NCBI GenBank assembly: GCA_027946555.1
Contig: JAPEVC010000125.1
Coordinates: forward strand, 1-64,000
DNA length: 64,000 bases
Source of the DNA: Gnomoniopsis sp. IMI 355080
Taxonomy: Eukaryota > Ascomycota > Sordariomycetes > Diaporthales > Gnomoniaceae
Reading direction: 5' to 3'
A program made the position numbers and the translations under genes. The stretch's first letter is position 1. Each line of letters starts with the position of its first letter. The notes beneath the pieces were generated by a model, which worked only from the letters and a program-made list of their open reading frames with translations, did no database searches and was not told the DNA's origin. Of the stretch, positions 1 to 9,607 are shown piece after piece.

Positions 1-442
1 GGGGGGGGGGAAAGAGGGTAGATACTGGAGTGAAAATCCGACATGATCCCATCTCGAACTTCTGCAGCATATCCTGGATCCAGTGAGGTCGCCTTGAAAG
101 TCTTGCCGGCCCGCCTTCATGCGCACTCTTGTGCCCGATGTAGAATCTCCCGATGGTGAGATGAAGTGCTGAAGCCTCCCCAAAGTGCCTCCCGTGCCGG
201 CTCTTTATACTCGAAATATGTACATGCCACTCATGACGCTTTTCAAAAACCTTGAGTAGGGTATAGTATATCGAATCTAGCTAAAAGAACATTGTCCTAC
301 ATACTGAAGGAAGTACTCTATTCCCAGGAAACAAGAGTCACACTGCAAATTCACGCACCCCCAAGCGCCATGCTCAGCCCCATAAACTCCGATGTGTTGC
401 TCCTAGTCCCCGTGTCCTTTACCAGCAAATCTAATTTCAAGC
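1..442. other. gene-free left edge
   Basis: No supportable gene. The window opens with ten G residues, which may be a sequencing or assembly edge rather than biology. The rest is the 3' flank of the minus-strand acetyltransferase gene; reading frames here are short and lack ATG starts. Confidence 0.5.
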
Positions 443-1585
443 TCAACACCAAGCATAGTAATGATTATCCTCCCACACTGTATCCTCAGTTCCATGGGCA
501 CCCTTCCATCGGAAACTGGGGATAGCAGTGTCCTTGCGCTCGTCGAAAATGACATCGACTCCCCGCTCGTGAAAGTCATGGAATGCCTTGATCCCCCTCG
601 TCGTCGTAGCATCCGGATTCCACACGAGCACCTTCTTGAGACCCCAGGCCGCCGCCTCAGCTGCGGCCGCCTGCAGCAGCCCCAGGACCTCCCAAACCTT
701 CCTATCCTCATTCACAACAAAGTTAGTTGTGGGATCCACCTCGAGCAAGACGAAGCGTAGGATCTTGAGCTGTTTCGTCTTCCAGTCGTGGTCCCAGTAG
801 ACCCAACCGCGCCCGCTGTGTGTGATGGCTCCACGGTTGGTGATTTGCTTCGCGTGCAACGCGCCGGTCATGAAGTCTTCTCTTGCGAGCTGCCAAGAGA
901 TCTGGGGAAAGTCGGGCGCGAAGGCGACGTGGGTTTTCGTGTGATCGGCAGCAAGTCGCTGGAACTTGGTCTTCATTTGTGCGACATCCTGCTCGCAAAG
1001 AGAGGGGAGATCATCGAGGGTGAGGTAGCGTGCTTTCGAATTGGAGGGAAGCTGGAAGGTCTCCTCTGCGTGGAGGTATATTGTTGCTTGCTCGGCCGGG
1101 AAGACGCTCCAGCCTTGGTTGGTGTAGAATAGTTTGCCGATGTCGCTGTATAACACACTGCACTCGCTCTCCTTGTCCATCTGCTCTTGCAACCTTCTCA
1201 ACATGTATGCCGCCATGCCTAAGCGGCGGTACTTTGGGTTCGTGTATACGCTAGCGATAGCGAAGCCTGTTGCCTCCACGAAGCCGTGGTTGACACCTGT
1301 ATGTCTCCCTGCGATGAACACCGTCTTCCTGACGGACTCGCACGACGCAACGATGTGTGTGCCGTCGTCCTTGTGAGCTAATACATAGTATGTGCAGCGG
1401 CCGTCTCTGCATAGTGCTTGATGGGACAGATGTGTCTCACGGTCCACGTAGGCATCGAGCTCCATGGGAGGGGCAAAGACTTCGCCGTTCAGACGCCATG
1501 TGAGTTTGCGGAGATATTCGTCGGCTCGGGTAAAGACTACGTCCTCAGTGGTGATATTGTCGTATATGAACGCGTCTCCCATCAT
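443..1585 (-). CDS. LYC1-like GNAT N-acetyltransferase
   Basis: Single-exon 380-residue protein starting with a double Met. The first ~200 residues form a GNAT acyltransferase fold: a beta strand with FAIASVYT is followed by the acetyl-CoA-binding loop (YRRLGMAAYMLRRL), and then LYSDIGKLFYTNQGW, the conserved tail of the fold. The C-terminal ~170 residues match the extra domain of the fungal LYC1 family, whose Yarrowia founder acetylates the epsilon-amino group of lysine in lysine catabolism. The substrate here is inferred from family only; some LYC1-like paralogs may act on other amines. No signal peptide or membrane segment is visible, so a cytosolic enzyme is expected. No cluster partner is evident: the next gene is a ribosomal protein about 1.8 kb away. 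Confidence 0.8.
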   Translation of the reverse strand: MMGDAFIYDNITTEDVVFTRADEYLRKLTWRLNGEVFAPPMELDAYVDRETHLSHQALCRDGRCTYYVLAHKDDGTHIVASCESVRKTVFIAGRHTGVNHGFVEATGFAIASVYTNPKYRRLGMAAYMLRRLQEQMDKESECSVLYSDIGKLFYTNQGWSVFPAEQATIYLHAEETFQLPSNSKARYLTLDDLPSLCEQDVAQMKTKFQRLAADHTKTHVAFAPDFPQISWQLAREDFMTGALHAKQITNRGAITHSGRGWVYWDHDWKTKQLKILRFVLLEVDPTTNFVVNEDRKVWEVLGLLQAAAAEAAAWGLKKVLVWNPDATTTRGIKAFHDFHERGVDVIFDERKDTAIPSFRWKGAHGTEDTVWEDNHYYAWC

Positions 1586-3406
1586 GACAGTAACGATATT
1601 ATTTTAACAGAAGATGAGCCTGAATCAGTTGATTGAGTAAAGAACATGGGATTTGTTATGGTTAGAACGGGCATGTAAGGTATGCTCTGACGCTTTCGAG
1701 CCGCGACGCAAGGCTTTTTATACCAGATCTCTTGAAGCGGCGGAGCCCGGGAATAGAGAGACCCAGCGTATAAGCTCATGGTGCCATGTGGGCTGTCAGA
1801 TGTCCTCGCTGAAATTATATTTCGCGAGGTTTCAGCTTATCTATTACACCCCCCAGTGGCTGAAGAAAATCATCGAGTAACGAATCTAGCCCACAGAAAC
1901 ACTCGCTTCAGGTTGCCTAGGGTTTTTAGGGTAGTGGAGGTTGACTTGATCAGATACCCTACAAACCCCCCCCCCCCGGGGAGCCCGGCTCCAATCTTGA
2001 AAAGATTTCCGATGGAAAGGGAGCACCAAGGCAAACCTTGCGAAAGCTTCTGTTAGAACAAGTGATCCCATGATATGTAACCACGTAGCTGCATATTGCA
2101 GATAGACTCGGTGCTCGGTAGGTCACTCATTGTGCAGGTAGCCTGGTCACTTGATACATTACATGCCCGTGTAACTGTACATATAAGTATTTTCGAGACT
2201 TAAGAAAACACGACAGGAGAGCAGCACACCTAGTGGCAGCTCCGGGTTGAACTCTAATCCTGCAGAAGATGTAGAAACCCGCGGCTTCGAGGTTGACGGT
2301 GAGGTTGTGAGCAAAAATGTGGGCTTTGAGTCAGAAATGAACGTTAATCGGGTCAATGAGTCTCGCTGGAGTCCTCATGTCCATGGCAGCCTCATGCAGG
2401 CTGGTTGAACTGCGCCGAGATTGGCCGCAAGTGGCGGGCATGTTCCGGCTGAGCATCAAAAGAAAGGCTGTTGGTGATGCAAGACCCGGGCCAGAATCAT
2501 GAGACTCGTGTGTTGTCGTCTGGTAGATTTTCATTCCGGATTCGTTGCGAAATGACGGCGTTTTGAATGGCCCTGGAAGCGTATGATTTCGTAGAGAACC
2601 GGAACAGTAGAAAGAGCCCCGGAAGCTCTGACCAACAGTTATGGCCTGACCACGGCCTCGCGCCCTGGACGGGTCGGCATTCTAGAACCTGCTCGTCATT
2701 TTCATGTTCCAGATACGAAACTCTTGTCTAGACCGTCTCAATGATGACTTGGTGCTGCAGAGTTTACCCAGCGCAAGAAGGGTCAAATATAAGGCTGTCT
2801 TGTGTAGGTACTGGCTGGAGGTTCTGACGAGCGAGGCGTCTCAGTATCGTGTTCTGGTTTCCACCATGACTGATGTCCTCCGTGAGTGTTATTCACTGAT
2901 TTAGTAGTCCATTTCAGAAATCAAGAATGAAGGAGCAGATCGCAAAGCAATGCTACGACCTCACTTGGGTAATTTGGGGTGTGCAGCGAGAAGCGAGAAA
3001 GGAAAGAGATCCTTTGGATCCTCCAGAATCATGTAGAGGGCGGCCATCACGGTTCATCAATGCCAAGTCATGTCTTTGGAATCAAACCCTAACCCTTGAT
3101 CATCACCCTCATCCCTGTAAACGAGTTTTCGACTAGACGAACCAAAATCGGAACTCGGCGCACAAATTTTTCCAGCAGCAAAATCGACAATTCGCTAGGA
3201 TCCCACAAGCCCCGAAACCCACACCAGTCACGGGCAGTTCGGCCAGCCAGCTCGACTCAACTCCATCACGAAACTAACCTCTCCATCCTCCCCAGCGACA
3301 AAATTGTAAGCACACACCATTATACCCACCAAGCAAATCGCCTGAACGTCGAGAGAACACTCTTTCTAATCAGCCCGCCCCCTCGCCTGAACAGACTATC
3401 GCCAAA
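1586..3406. other. intergenic, divergent promoters of GNAT and eL14 genes
   Basis: No supportable gene. It contains a C-run followed by GGGG near 1967-1981, and a telobox-like AAACCCTAACCC at 3084-3095. The last ~100 bases look like a ribosomal-protein 5' UTR; GTAAG near 3306 and ACAG ending at 3394 could bound a 5' UTR intron, which only a transcript could confirm. Confidence 0.5.
3084..3095 (+). promoter_or_regulatory. telobox-like motif upstream of eL14
   Basis: AAACCCTAACCC lies about 310 nt before the eL14 start codon. Motifs of this kind (TTAGGGTT on the other strand) are known Tbf1-type binding sites in ribosomal-protein promoters of several ascomycetes. The match is seen directly; the regulatory role is inferred. 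Confidence 0.4.
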
Positions 3407-3960
3407 ATGGGTGACATCAACATCACTTCCCCCGAGTGGCGCCTCGTCCAGGTCGGCCGTGTCGTCGTCCTCCAGTCAGGCCCCGAGGCCGGTCGTCTGG
3501 CTGCCATCGTCGAGGTTATCGACCACAAGCGCGTACGTTCTTCGATCCTCCCGAGATGAAAAGGCAGACTTGAAGATATGGAGTCATGGGCCACATCAAA
3601 AGGAGAAAAAGAGATGATCACTAACATCGCGTCCGCGCACCACAGGCTCTCGTTGACGGTCCCGCCTCAGACGCTGCTCTCGCCGTTCCCCGCCAGTCTG
3701 TTTCTCTCTCCAACGTTGTCCTGACCGACTTCGTTCTCTCCGGCCTGCCCCGCGCCACACGGACGGCCACCGTCAAGAAGTACTGGGAGAAGTCTGAGAT
3801 CGACCAGAAGTGGAAGAGCTCTAACTGGGCCAAGAAGCGAGAGGTGCAGGCGAAGCGGTCGGCTCTTACCGACTTTGATCGCTTCAAGGTCATGCGCCTC
3901 AAGAAGCAGCGCCGCTTCGAGGAGCGCAAGGCTCTGGCCAAGGTCAAGGCCTCCGCATAA
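3407..3960 (+). CDS. RPL14: 60S ribosomal protein eL14
   Basis: Two exons (3407-3532 and 3646-3960) joined in phase 0 give a 146-residue protein, the normal length for a fungal eL14. The N-terminal half is the small beta-barrel (KOW-like) domain, with WRLVQVGRVVVL followed by GRLAAIVEVID. The C-terminal half is a basic helix containing KYWEKSEIDQKWKSS and ending in a Lys/Arg/Ala-rich tail. eL14 is a structural component of the large ribosomal subunit in the cytosol. The ATG has a good context (CCAAAATGG). The 113-nt intron starts GTACGT and ends CACAG. A telobox-like element and a pyrimidine-rich leader upstream fit a highly expressed ribosomal-protein gene. Confidence 0.96.
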
Positions 3961-5098
3961 GCTCTCGACTGTGTTCAACGAGCACCGCGACGATCGACAT
4001 CCATCGAAACGACAACCGGCGAACGGCAGTAGTTGAGGATTCCGCGTCAATATGGTGGCTTGGCAGACAGGCAAGGGCAGTATGGTTGGCAGTAGCAGAA
4101 TTAACGTGTATCCTCGTGCATGTGATCTGCAGACTGCCACGAGCTGGACGGTGGTTGATGGGTGTTTACTAGAGGGATGCGGGTATTGTGGACGGCACTG
4201 GCATGAACAATCAAATCATCAACCAACACGACAGCATCTTCGTTCGGGGTCCGCTGGGCTAGGTTTTCTTCGCTTCGTTCACGGAACATGTCTCTTCCAA
4301 AAAGGCAAAGGGGCCCGGCGTCAAATGATAGGGAATTGAGAATACCAAAACAAATCAAGACCATCTGTCGGCATTTGTCGAGGTCCTAATACCTATGTAC
4401 CCAAATGTGACACAGGTTCGAAATTGGAAGGCTATCTTGATGACAACCGCGAGCCCAGGCGCTGCTTTGATCGTCTGGCGATGCGGGCACCCACGTTCGC
4501 GTGCATTGCCCTTGCATACCTACATTATGAAAACTGTTAAATCGCTCCAGTGGCCAATCTAGAAGATTGGGAATCTCTATGAGACGCGTCCTGGTGCGCT
4601 ATCGGGCTGGTACAAATGATGTATTTGCTGGGTGGCCTCATAGATTTGACCGCAGGCGCAGTGACCGAATCGGGCTTAGCGTCTCGCCTGCCCGCCAAAC
4701 CCTAGGAATTTTGCTTCCCGGTAGAAGCTTGCAAACCACTTGTCGGGACGTCAAGACGCATCACCCTCTTCACGCCCGTTTCACTATATCTCTACCAGAC
4801 CTTCCTTGGTAGTTGTTGCTAAAGGTGAGTTCTTGAAATTCTGAATTCCATTGCTGTGATATTTTTGGGACGATTGGACCGGGCTCTAGGCGACAACAAC
4901 CCCGCGAAAATTCACCATCGAGCAGCTTGCCAGATTGTGTGTGTGGGGGTGCCGTCAATTTTGTGTGGCAACCGGTTCCTTGGACAGAGGAGACACCGTC
5001 GGGGAAACAAGCAGCAATGGAACCAGGTCGGCTAACAGCAAAATCCTTCGACCGTTTTTTAGACACTTCCCTTCCAGACCGAATCCACAATCGCAACA
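3961..5098. other. intergenic between eL14 and EGD2
   Basis: 3' flank of eL14 and promoter/leader of EGD2. No gene recognised. An AAACCCTAG half-telobox lies near 4697-4705, about 400 nt before the EGD2 start. Confidence 0.45.
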
Positions 5099-5899
5099 AT
5101 GGCCAACCCTAGAGTCGAGGAGCTGCCCGATGAGGAGCCCACCAAGAAGGTGACCATCGAGGAGCAGGAGGACGATGACAGCTCCGACTCTGAGATCGAG
5201 GCGGGCGAGGACTCCAACCTGCCCGCTGGTTCAACCATTGTCCACTCGCGCAACGAGAAGAAGGCTCGCAAGGCCATGGAGAAGCTGCACCTGACCCGCA
5301 TCCAGGGCATCACCCGTGTTACGCTGCGCCGGCCAAAGAACGTAAGTCGGCACTGGATTTGGAAGGGCACGGGACTGTGCAGCAATTTTTGGGGCCCGTG
5401 GAAAATGAGGCTTAGTAAAGACGGGAGGTCGATGGCTGACCAGATCACCACAGATCCTCTTTGTTATCAACACCCCGGAGGTCTACAAGTCCCCCAACAG
5501 CAACACCTACATGTAAGCACCACCCGCCTTCTATATTCGACAACGATTGGAGACTGACCCAACTTCTTCTACAGTGTCTTCGGTGAGGCCAAGATTGAGG
5601 ACCTGAACGCCTCCGCCCAGGCCGCTGCTGCTCAGCAGCTCGCCGCCGCCGAGCACGACCATGCTGGCCACGACCACGGCGAGTCCAGCGGCAAGGCTGT
5701 CGAGGGCGCCGATGCCACGGCCAGCAAGGCTGCCGAGGAGGAGGAGGACGATGGAGAGGAAGTTGACGCTGAGGGTATTGAGGACAAGGACATCGAACTC
5801 GTCATGACCCAGGCCAACGTATCACGAAAGAAGGCGATCAAGGCGCTCAAGGAGAACGACAACGACATCGTCAACTCTATTATGGCGCTCAGCATCTAA
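5099..5899 (+). CDS. EGD2: nascent polypeptide-associated complex subunit alpha (alpha-NAC)
   Basis: Three exons (5099-5341, 5454-5512, 5575-5899) give 208 residues. After an acidic N-terminus comes the NAC domain: RNEKKARKAMEKLHL, RIQGITRVTLRRPKN, then across introns ILFVINTPEVYKSP and YIVFGEAKIEDL. A short Ala/Asp/Glu-rich linker with a His-containing AEHDHAGHDH stretch leads to a C-terminal UBA domain (IELVMTQANVSRKKAIKAL, ending VNSIMALSI). Alpha-NAC pairs with beta-NAC (EGD1) at the ribosomal exit tunnel, shields nascent chains and limits mistargeting to the ER. Both introns have standard borders, and the second splits the Ile codon of YIVF. Length and domain order are typical. Confidence 0.96.
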
Positions 5900-6525
5900 C
5901 GACACACTCCACCTTCCATGTGTCTTCTCTTGGACGCAGGGTCCCTGGTCAATGGATCTGCTGCTGGGGCCTGACACGATGGACTTCCATTCTGTAGCCC
6001 CCGATATCTTATCTTTGGGTTGATTCCGGGCAAAGCGACTAATGGGACGCTCAAATATAAACGGGAGTCGGATGCCCATGGAGAACCTATGTGATGGGTC
6101 TGACTGCTTGAAAATGAAAAGCTTACGGACTGGAAAAGGTCTTTGCATTTTCGAAAAATATATGTTCCTGCATGAAGTCGCGCCATGACTCTTGAAGCTC
6201 CTCCCGTACGTTCTATCTTATAGTAAAGTTGAGCTTGGACAGCGACCTGGTCTCCTCACGCAGCCCTACAGCCTCGCGAAGCTTTTCATTTGATTCGAGA
6301 TACTCATGTACTTTAGAATTGTATATTTGTAACTTCCATCGTGCTCAATGATCATCGTAATTGCCGTTTAAAACCTGTCATTCCTACATGTTCCGAGCCT
6401 CATGTCACGTGATCTTCCGGCAGTCGGCTCAAACTTGACTTCGGCCATCAGCGACCATCGCCAATCCTAGAGTCCAACGTCAACTCTCCGCTCCTCCCCG
6501 AGTAACCCATCCACATTCACGCAAG
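5900..6525. other. intergenic between EGD2 and ATP7
   Basis: EGD2 3' UTR and ATP7 promoter. No gene or repeat seen. Confidence 0.5.
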
Positions 6526-7331
6526 ATGGCCGCAGTAAGTTTCCCTCTCATGCAATTGATCAATTGGTCGATAGATACGCTTAGCATTCACGATCCCGCC
6601 GACGTGCCCCATCCCCGCGCTTCAGTGGCAGCTCCGAACCTCTCCGAAACGCGATGACGAACCTCACCCAGCATGAGCTAATTTCTCCCCTCAGCGATCC
6701 GCGTCACTGAAGCTCGACTGGTCCCGCGTGACCACCTCGCTCGGCCTGCGCGGTCAGACCGTGGCCTCGCTGCAAGCTTTCAAGGCGCGCAACGACAACG
6801 CCAAGCGCCAGGTCCAGCAGCTGTCCGAGCTGCCGACCACTGTCGACTTTGCCCACTACCGTTCCACCCTTAAGAACCAAGCCGTCGTCGACGAGATCGA
6901 GAAGCGCTTCAATGCTTTCAAGCCCGCCACTTACGACGTTAACCGCCAGCTCAAGGCCATTGAGACATTCGAGGCCGAGGCCATCAAGAACGCCGAGGCT
7001 ACCAAGGAGAAGGTCGACCTGGAACTGAAGGATCTGGCAAAGACGCTGGAGAACATTGAGCAGGCGCGGAGCTTTGAGGAGCTCACGGTGGTATGTTTCT
7101 ACTGGCTGGAGACGATAGGAAAAGCTTGGAAGGAGTGTATGATGCTGATGCAATGCTACAGGACGAGGTTGCGGCTGCCGAGCCCTCTATTGACGAGAAG
7201 ACTGCCAAGCTGGTTTCTCGGGGTCGCTGGGGCGTTCCTGGATACAAGGTGCGTCATGTCCGTGAAATCTTACCCCCAACGAGTACTGACAACTGCTGCA
7301 GGAAAAATTCGGCGATCTCTCCGTCCTATAA
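6526..7331 (+). CDS. ATP7: F1Fo-ATP synthase subunit d, mitochondrial
   Basis: Four exons (6526-6534, 6695-7090, 7162-7248, 7302-7331) give 173 residues, the usual length for ascomycete Atp7. The first coding exon is only Met-Ala-Ala. Exon 2 holds the diagnostic stretch: LKLDWSRVTTSLGLRGQT, then HYRSTLKNQAVVDEIEKRF, and a long helical region ending FEELTV. The protein ends in GRWGVPGYKEKFGDLSVL, typical of fungal subunit d. It is part of the peripheral stalk that holds F1 stationary against Fo on the matrix side of the inner membrane. No cleavable presequence is obvious, which is normal for this subunit. Intron borders are GTAAGT, GTATGT and GTGCGT donors with CAG acceptors. Confidence 0.95.
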
Positions 7332-7700
7332 ACGACACCATAGCGGACCATTTCCCTTTGTGTACTTTAGCATCCTAGATACCGGAATTGGAAGAATACG
7401 GGAGCAGTTGAATTGGACGGCATAAGCCAGAGAGGAAATGCCGCAAAGACTTTGATCATTCTGTGGCGATTCTAATGCCTTAGTGACTTTGCTCTATATC
7501 ACGACTCGTCTCATCTGCCACTCGAGGCGACCGGAAGCTGAACCAGCCCATCTGAGCACCACGACCGCGAGCGAAGAGGTAACAACACTAACTAGCCGCC
7601 ACTGCAGGTTATTCGAACGTAGGGTAAGTAGCCAGACGCGTGGACCCATGGCTTGGAAAGGCCAGCTTCTGTACCTTAGCTGCTCAACATCAGGCACATC
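7332..7700. other. convergent intergenic gap
   Basis: 3' flanks of ATP7 (plus) and the esterase gene (minus). Nothing else seen. Confidence 0.5.
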
Positions 7701-8723
7701 TCATTCCCGGACAGCAGCAACCCATCTCAATCCCTGGATCATCGCCTCCTCCGCCTCAAGTGCCCGATCCAAATGTGGCGCCTTCAACCAGAACGTATGT
7801 GGCCAGCCCACAACCACGTCCACCCCTACCTCAACTCCCGCGTCTCTCAACAGCTTCACATAACACGCTCCATCCGAGTACAACGCATCATTGGTACAAA
7901 CCTGCACCCACGTTCTCGGCATGTTCTTCAGCTCTTCCACCTCAGTCTCCAATGGCATGCGCTCCAGACCATCCCGCGGACCATCCATGTCCAGCCGACT
8001 GAAAAGCGAGGTCTGAAACGCCGGGTTCTGCGCGCTGGTGTGCATGTGTTGAAACTGCTCAGGTACATAGTCCAGCCCGCGAAAAGCATCAGACGTCACA
8101 GGACAGCGCAGGAGAACACCATGGAATGGAATACCAGCGCGCAGGGCATGTTGCGTCACGAGCGCCGCCAGCTCGCCGCCGCTGGATGAGCCGACTACGA
8201 TGATCTTCGCCGACGTGTGTAGGTGTGCGAGGGCAGTAAAAGCGTCAATGCAGTCATTCAAGCATGTTTGCGCCCTGTGTTGTGGCTTGAGGCGGTAGCC
8301 GACGCTATACGCCCTGCAGCTGGGCAAGAAAGCGGCGGTGTCCTTCACCAGTCGCCGGCAGGAGAGGTCTTCAGAGTCTGCTTCGCCTACGAGAAGCCCG
8401 CCGCCGTGGTAGTATACGATGACCCATCCAACTTCCCCGGACGTCCCGGATCGGTCGTATTGTAGAACCGGAACTGCGTACTCGTCCCCACTTGATGGCA
8501 GCGTGATGGATTTGGTGTTCACCCCTTCTGATAGACGGTGGTCGCGCGCACCGCCGGCTAGCAAGGTGGCATTGCGTACGCGGCATTCTGCGGCGTAGAT
8601 TGGTTGTCGTGCGACTGGGTCGATGGCTGGTTTGGGGGCTAGCAGGTCTGCCGCAATCTCGTGCGCAAGCCAGGCTGGGTCCAGAGGAGGTGGATGAGGG
8701 AGGACGGGCGGGTCTGTTTCCAT
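7701..8723 (-). CDS. alpha/beta-hydrolase, HSL-type carboxylesterase
   Basis: Intronless 340-residue protein of the hormone-sensitive-lipase-like alpha/beta-hydrolase-3 group. Visible motifs: the oxyanion-hole HGGG at residues 106-109, the nucleophile elbow GSSSG at 178-182 (Ser180), the acid Asp284 in LYSDG, and the base His309 in GWPHT. The catalytic triad is therefore complete. No signal peptide or transmembrane segment is seen, so a cytosolic esterase acting on small acyl esters or on a secondary-metabolite ester is likely. The substrate cannot be read from sequence. Related fungal enzymes occur in polyketide clusters, but no polyketide or peptide synthase is present in this window. Confidence 0.85.
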   Translation of the reverse strand: METDPPVLPHPPPLDPAWLAHEIAADLLAPKPAIDPVARQPIYAAECRVRNATLLAGGARDHRLSEGVNTKSITLPSSGDEYAVPVLQYDRSGTSGEVGWVIVYYHGGGLLVGEADSEDLSCRRLVKDTAAFLPSCRAYSVGYRLKPQHRAQTCLNDCIDAFTALAHLHTSAKIIVVGSSSGGELAALVTQHALRAGIPFHGVLLRCPVTSDAFRGLDYVPEQFQHMHTSAQNPAFQTSLFSRLDMDGPRDGLERMPLETEVEELKNMPRTWVQVCTNDALYSDGACYVKLLRDAGVEVGVDVVVGWPHTFWLKAPHLDRALEAEEAMIQGLRWVAAVRE

Positions 8724-9607
8724 TATTCTTATCCCGCGGAGAAGGGCTGCAAGTGGATAATGGTATTTGACTATTTCAACGTATGTGGTTCAAGAGTGTA
8801 CCGGCTTTACGATCGCCTGGTCTGTGTTGATGATATGATCGGCTCAGTCACAATATGGTGTGACCGCCGATAATCATAGACATTCCAGTCTAGGGAGAGG
8901 TTTGAAGATGTGTCATCCGACAATCCCACCAATCGGAAGATATCTAAGCGCACGAAGCGTAGGTCTTGTCTTGCGGTGCTGGTGGTCACCCACATGTACG
9001 AACTTCAGACCCATGCCGCAGTCTGATGTGAAAAGCAGCAGAATCAAATTTTCCTCACTGAAATGTCAATATTTATTGCTGTCTATAAATCCACTTCGTC
9101 GTCTTGTAGGTGGGCTCTACTAGTATTGATTACTAGGTACTTTCGGCATTCCTATAAGATATTAAAGGTTAGAAGCATACTCACCACTGCCAGCTCAGGT
9201 TAGAGGCCTGACGCTTTGCGAATATTCATGGCTCATGGTAATAGATAAGTCTACAATGTTACCTGAAGAAGACAAAAAGAGATACAGACCAAGATTCGTT
9301 TTGTATAAATAAAGTGGAAAATTGCCACATGTGCTGCCGTTAGGCTCGTGGTCACCCAGACACAGCGAAGAATATGCCAAAAGATCATCTTGATGCCTTC
9401 AGTACTCTACCAAGAAGAACATTGAAACCGTGAGCCCGTCAGCATCTCATTTTCCGCTGTTGGTCCGCGTGACATGATGATAAGCTTCAAAGGAGAAAAG
9501 ATCCAATAGAAGACTGGACTGGGCCTCAGTACCTATCCAGTGGCGGCGAAAATCGGTGATGTTTCGGCGTCGAGAGGTAGCAGTTTGAGTCACACTTGGA
9601 CGAAGCA
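8724..9607. other. intergenic, rather AT-rich
   Basis: Promoter side of the esterase and 3' side of the retropepsin-like gene. No gene, repeat or mobile element recognised. Confidence 0.5.

Noticed and set aside
443..1132. Plus-strand frames opposite the GNAT gene
   Set aside because: They are shadows of the conserved minus-strand coding sequence.
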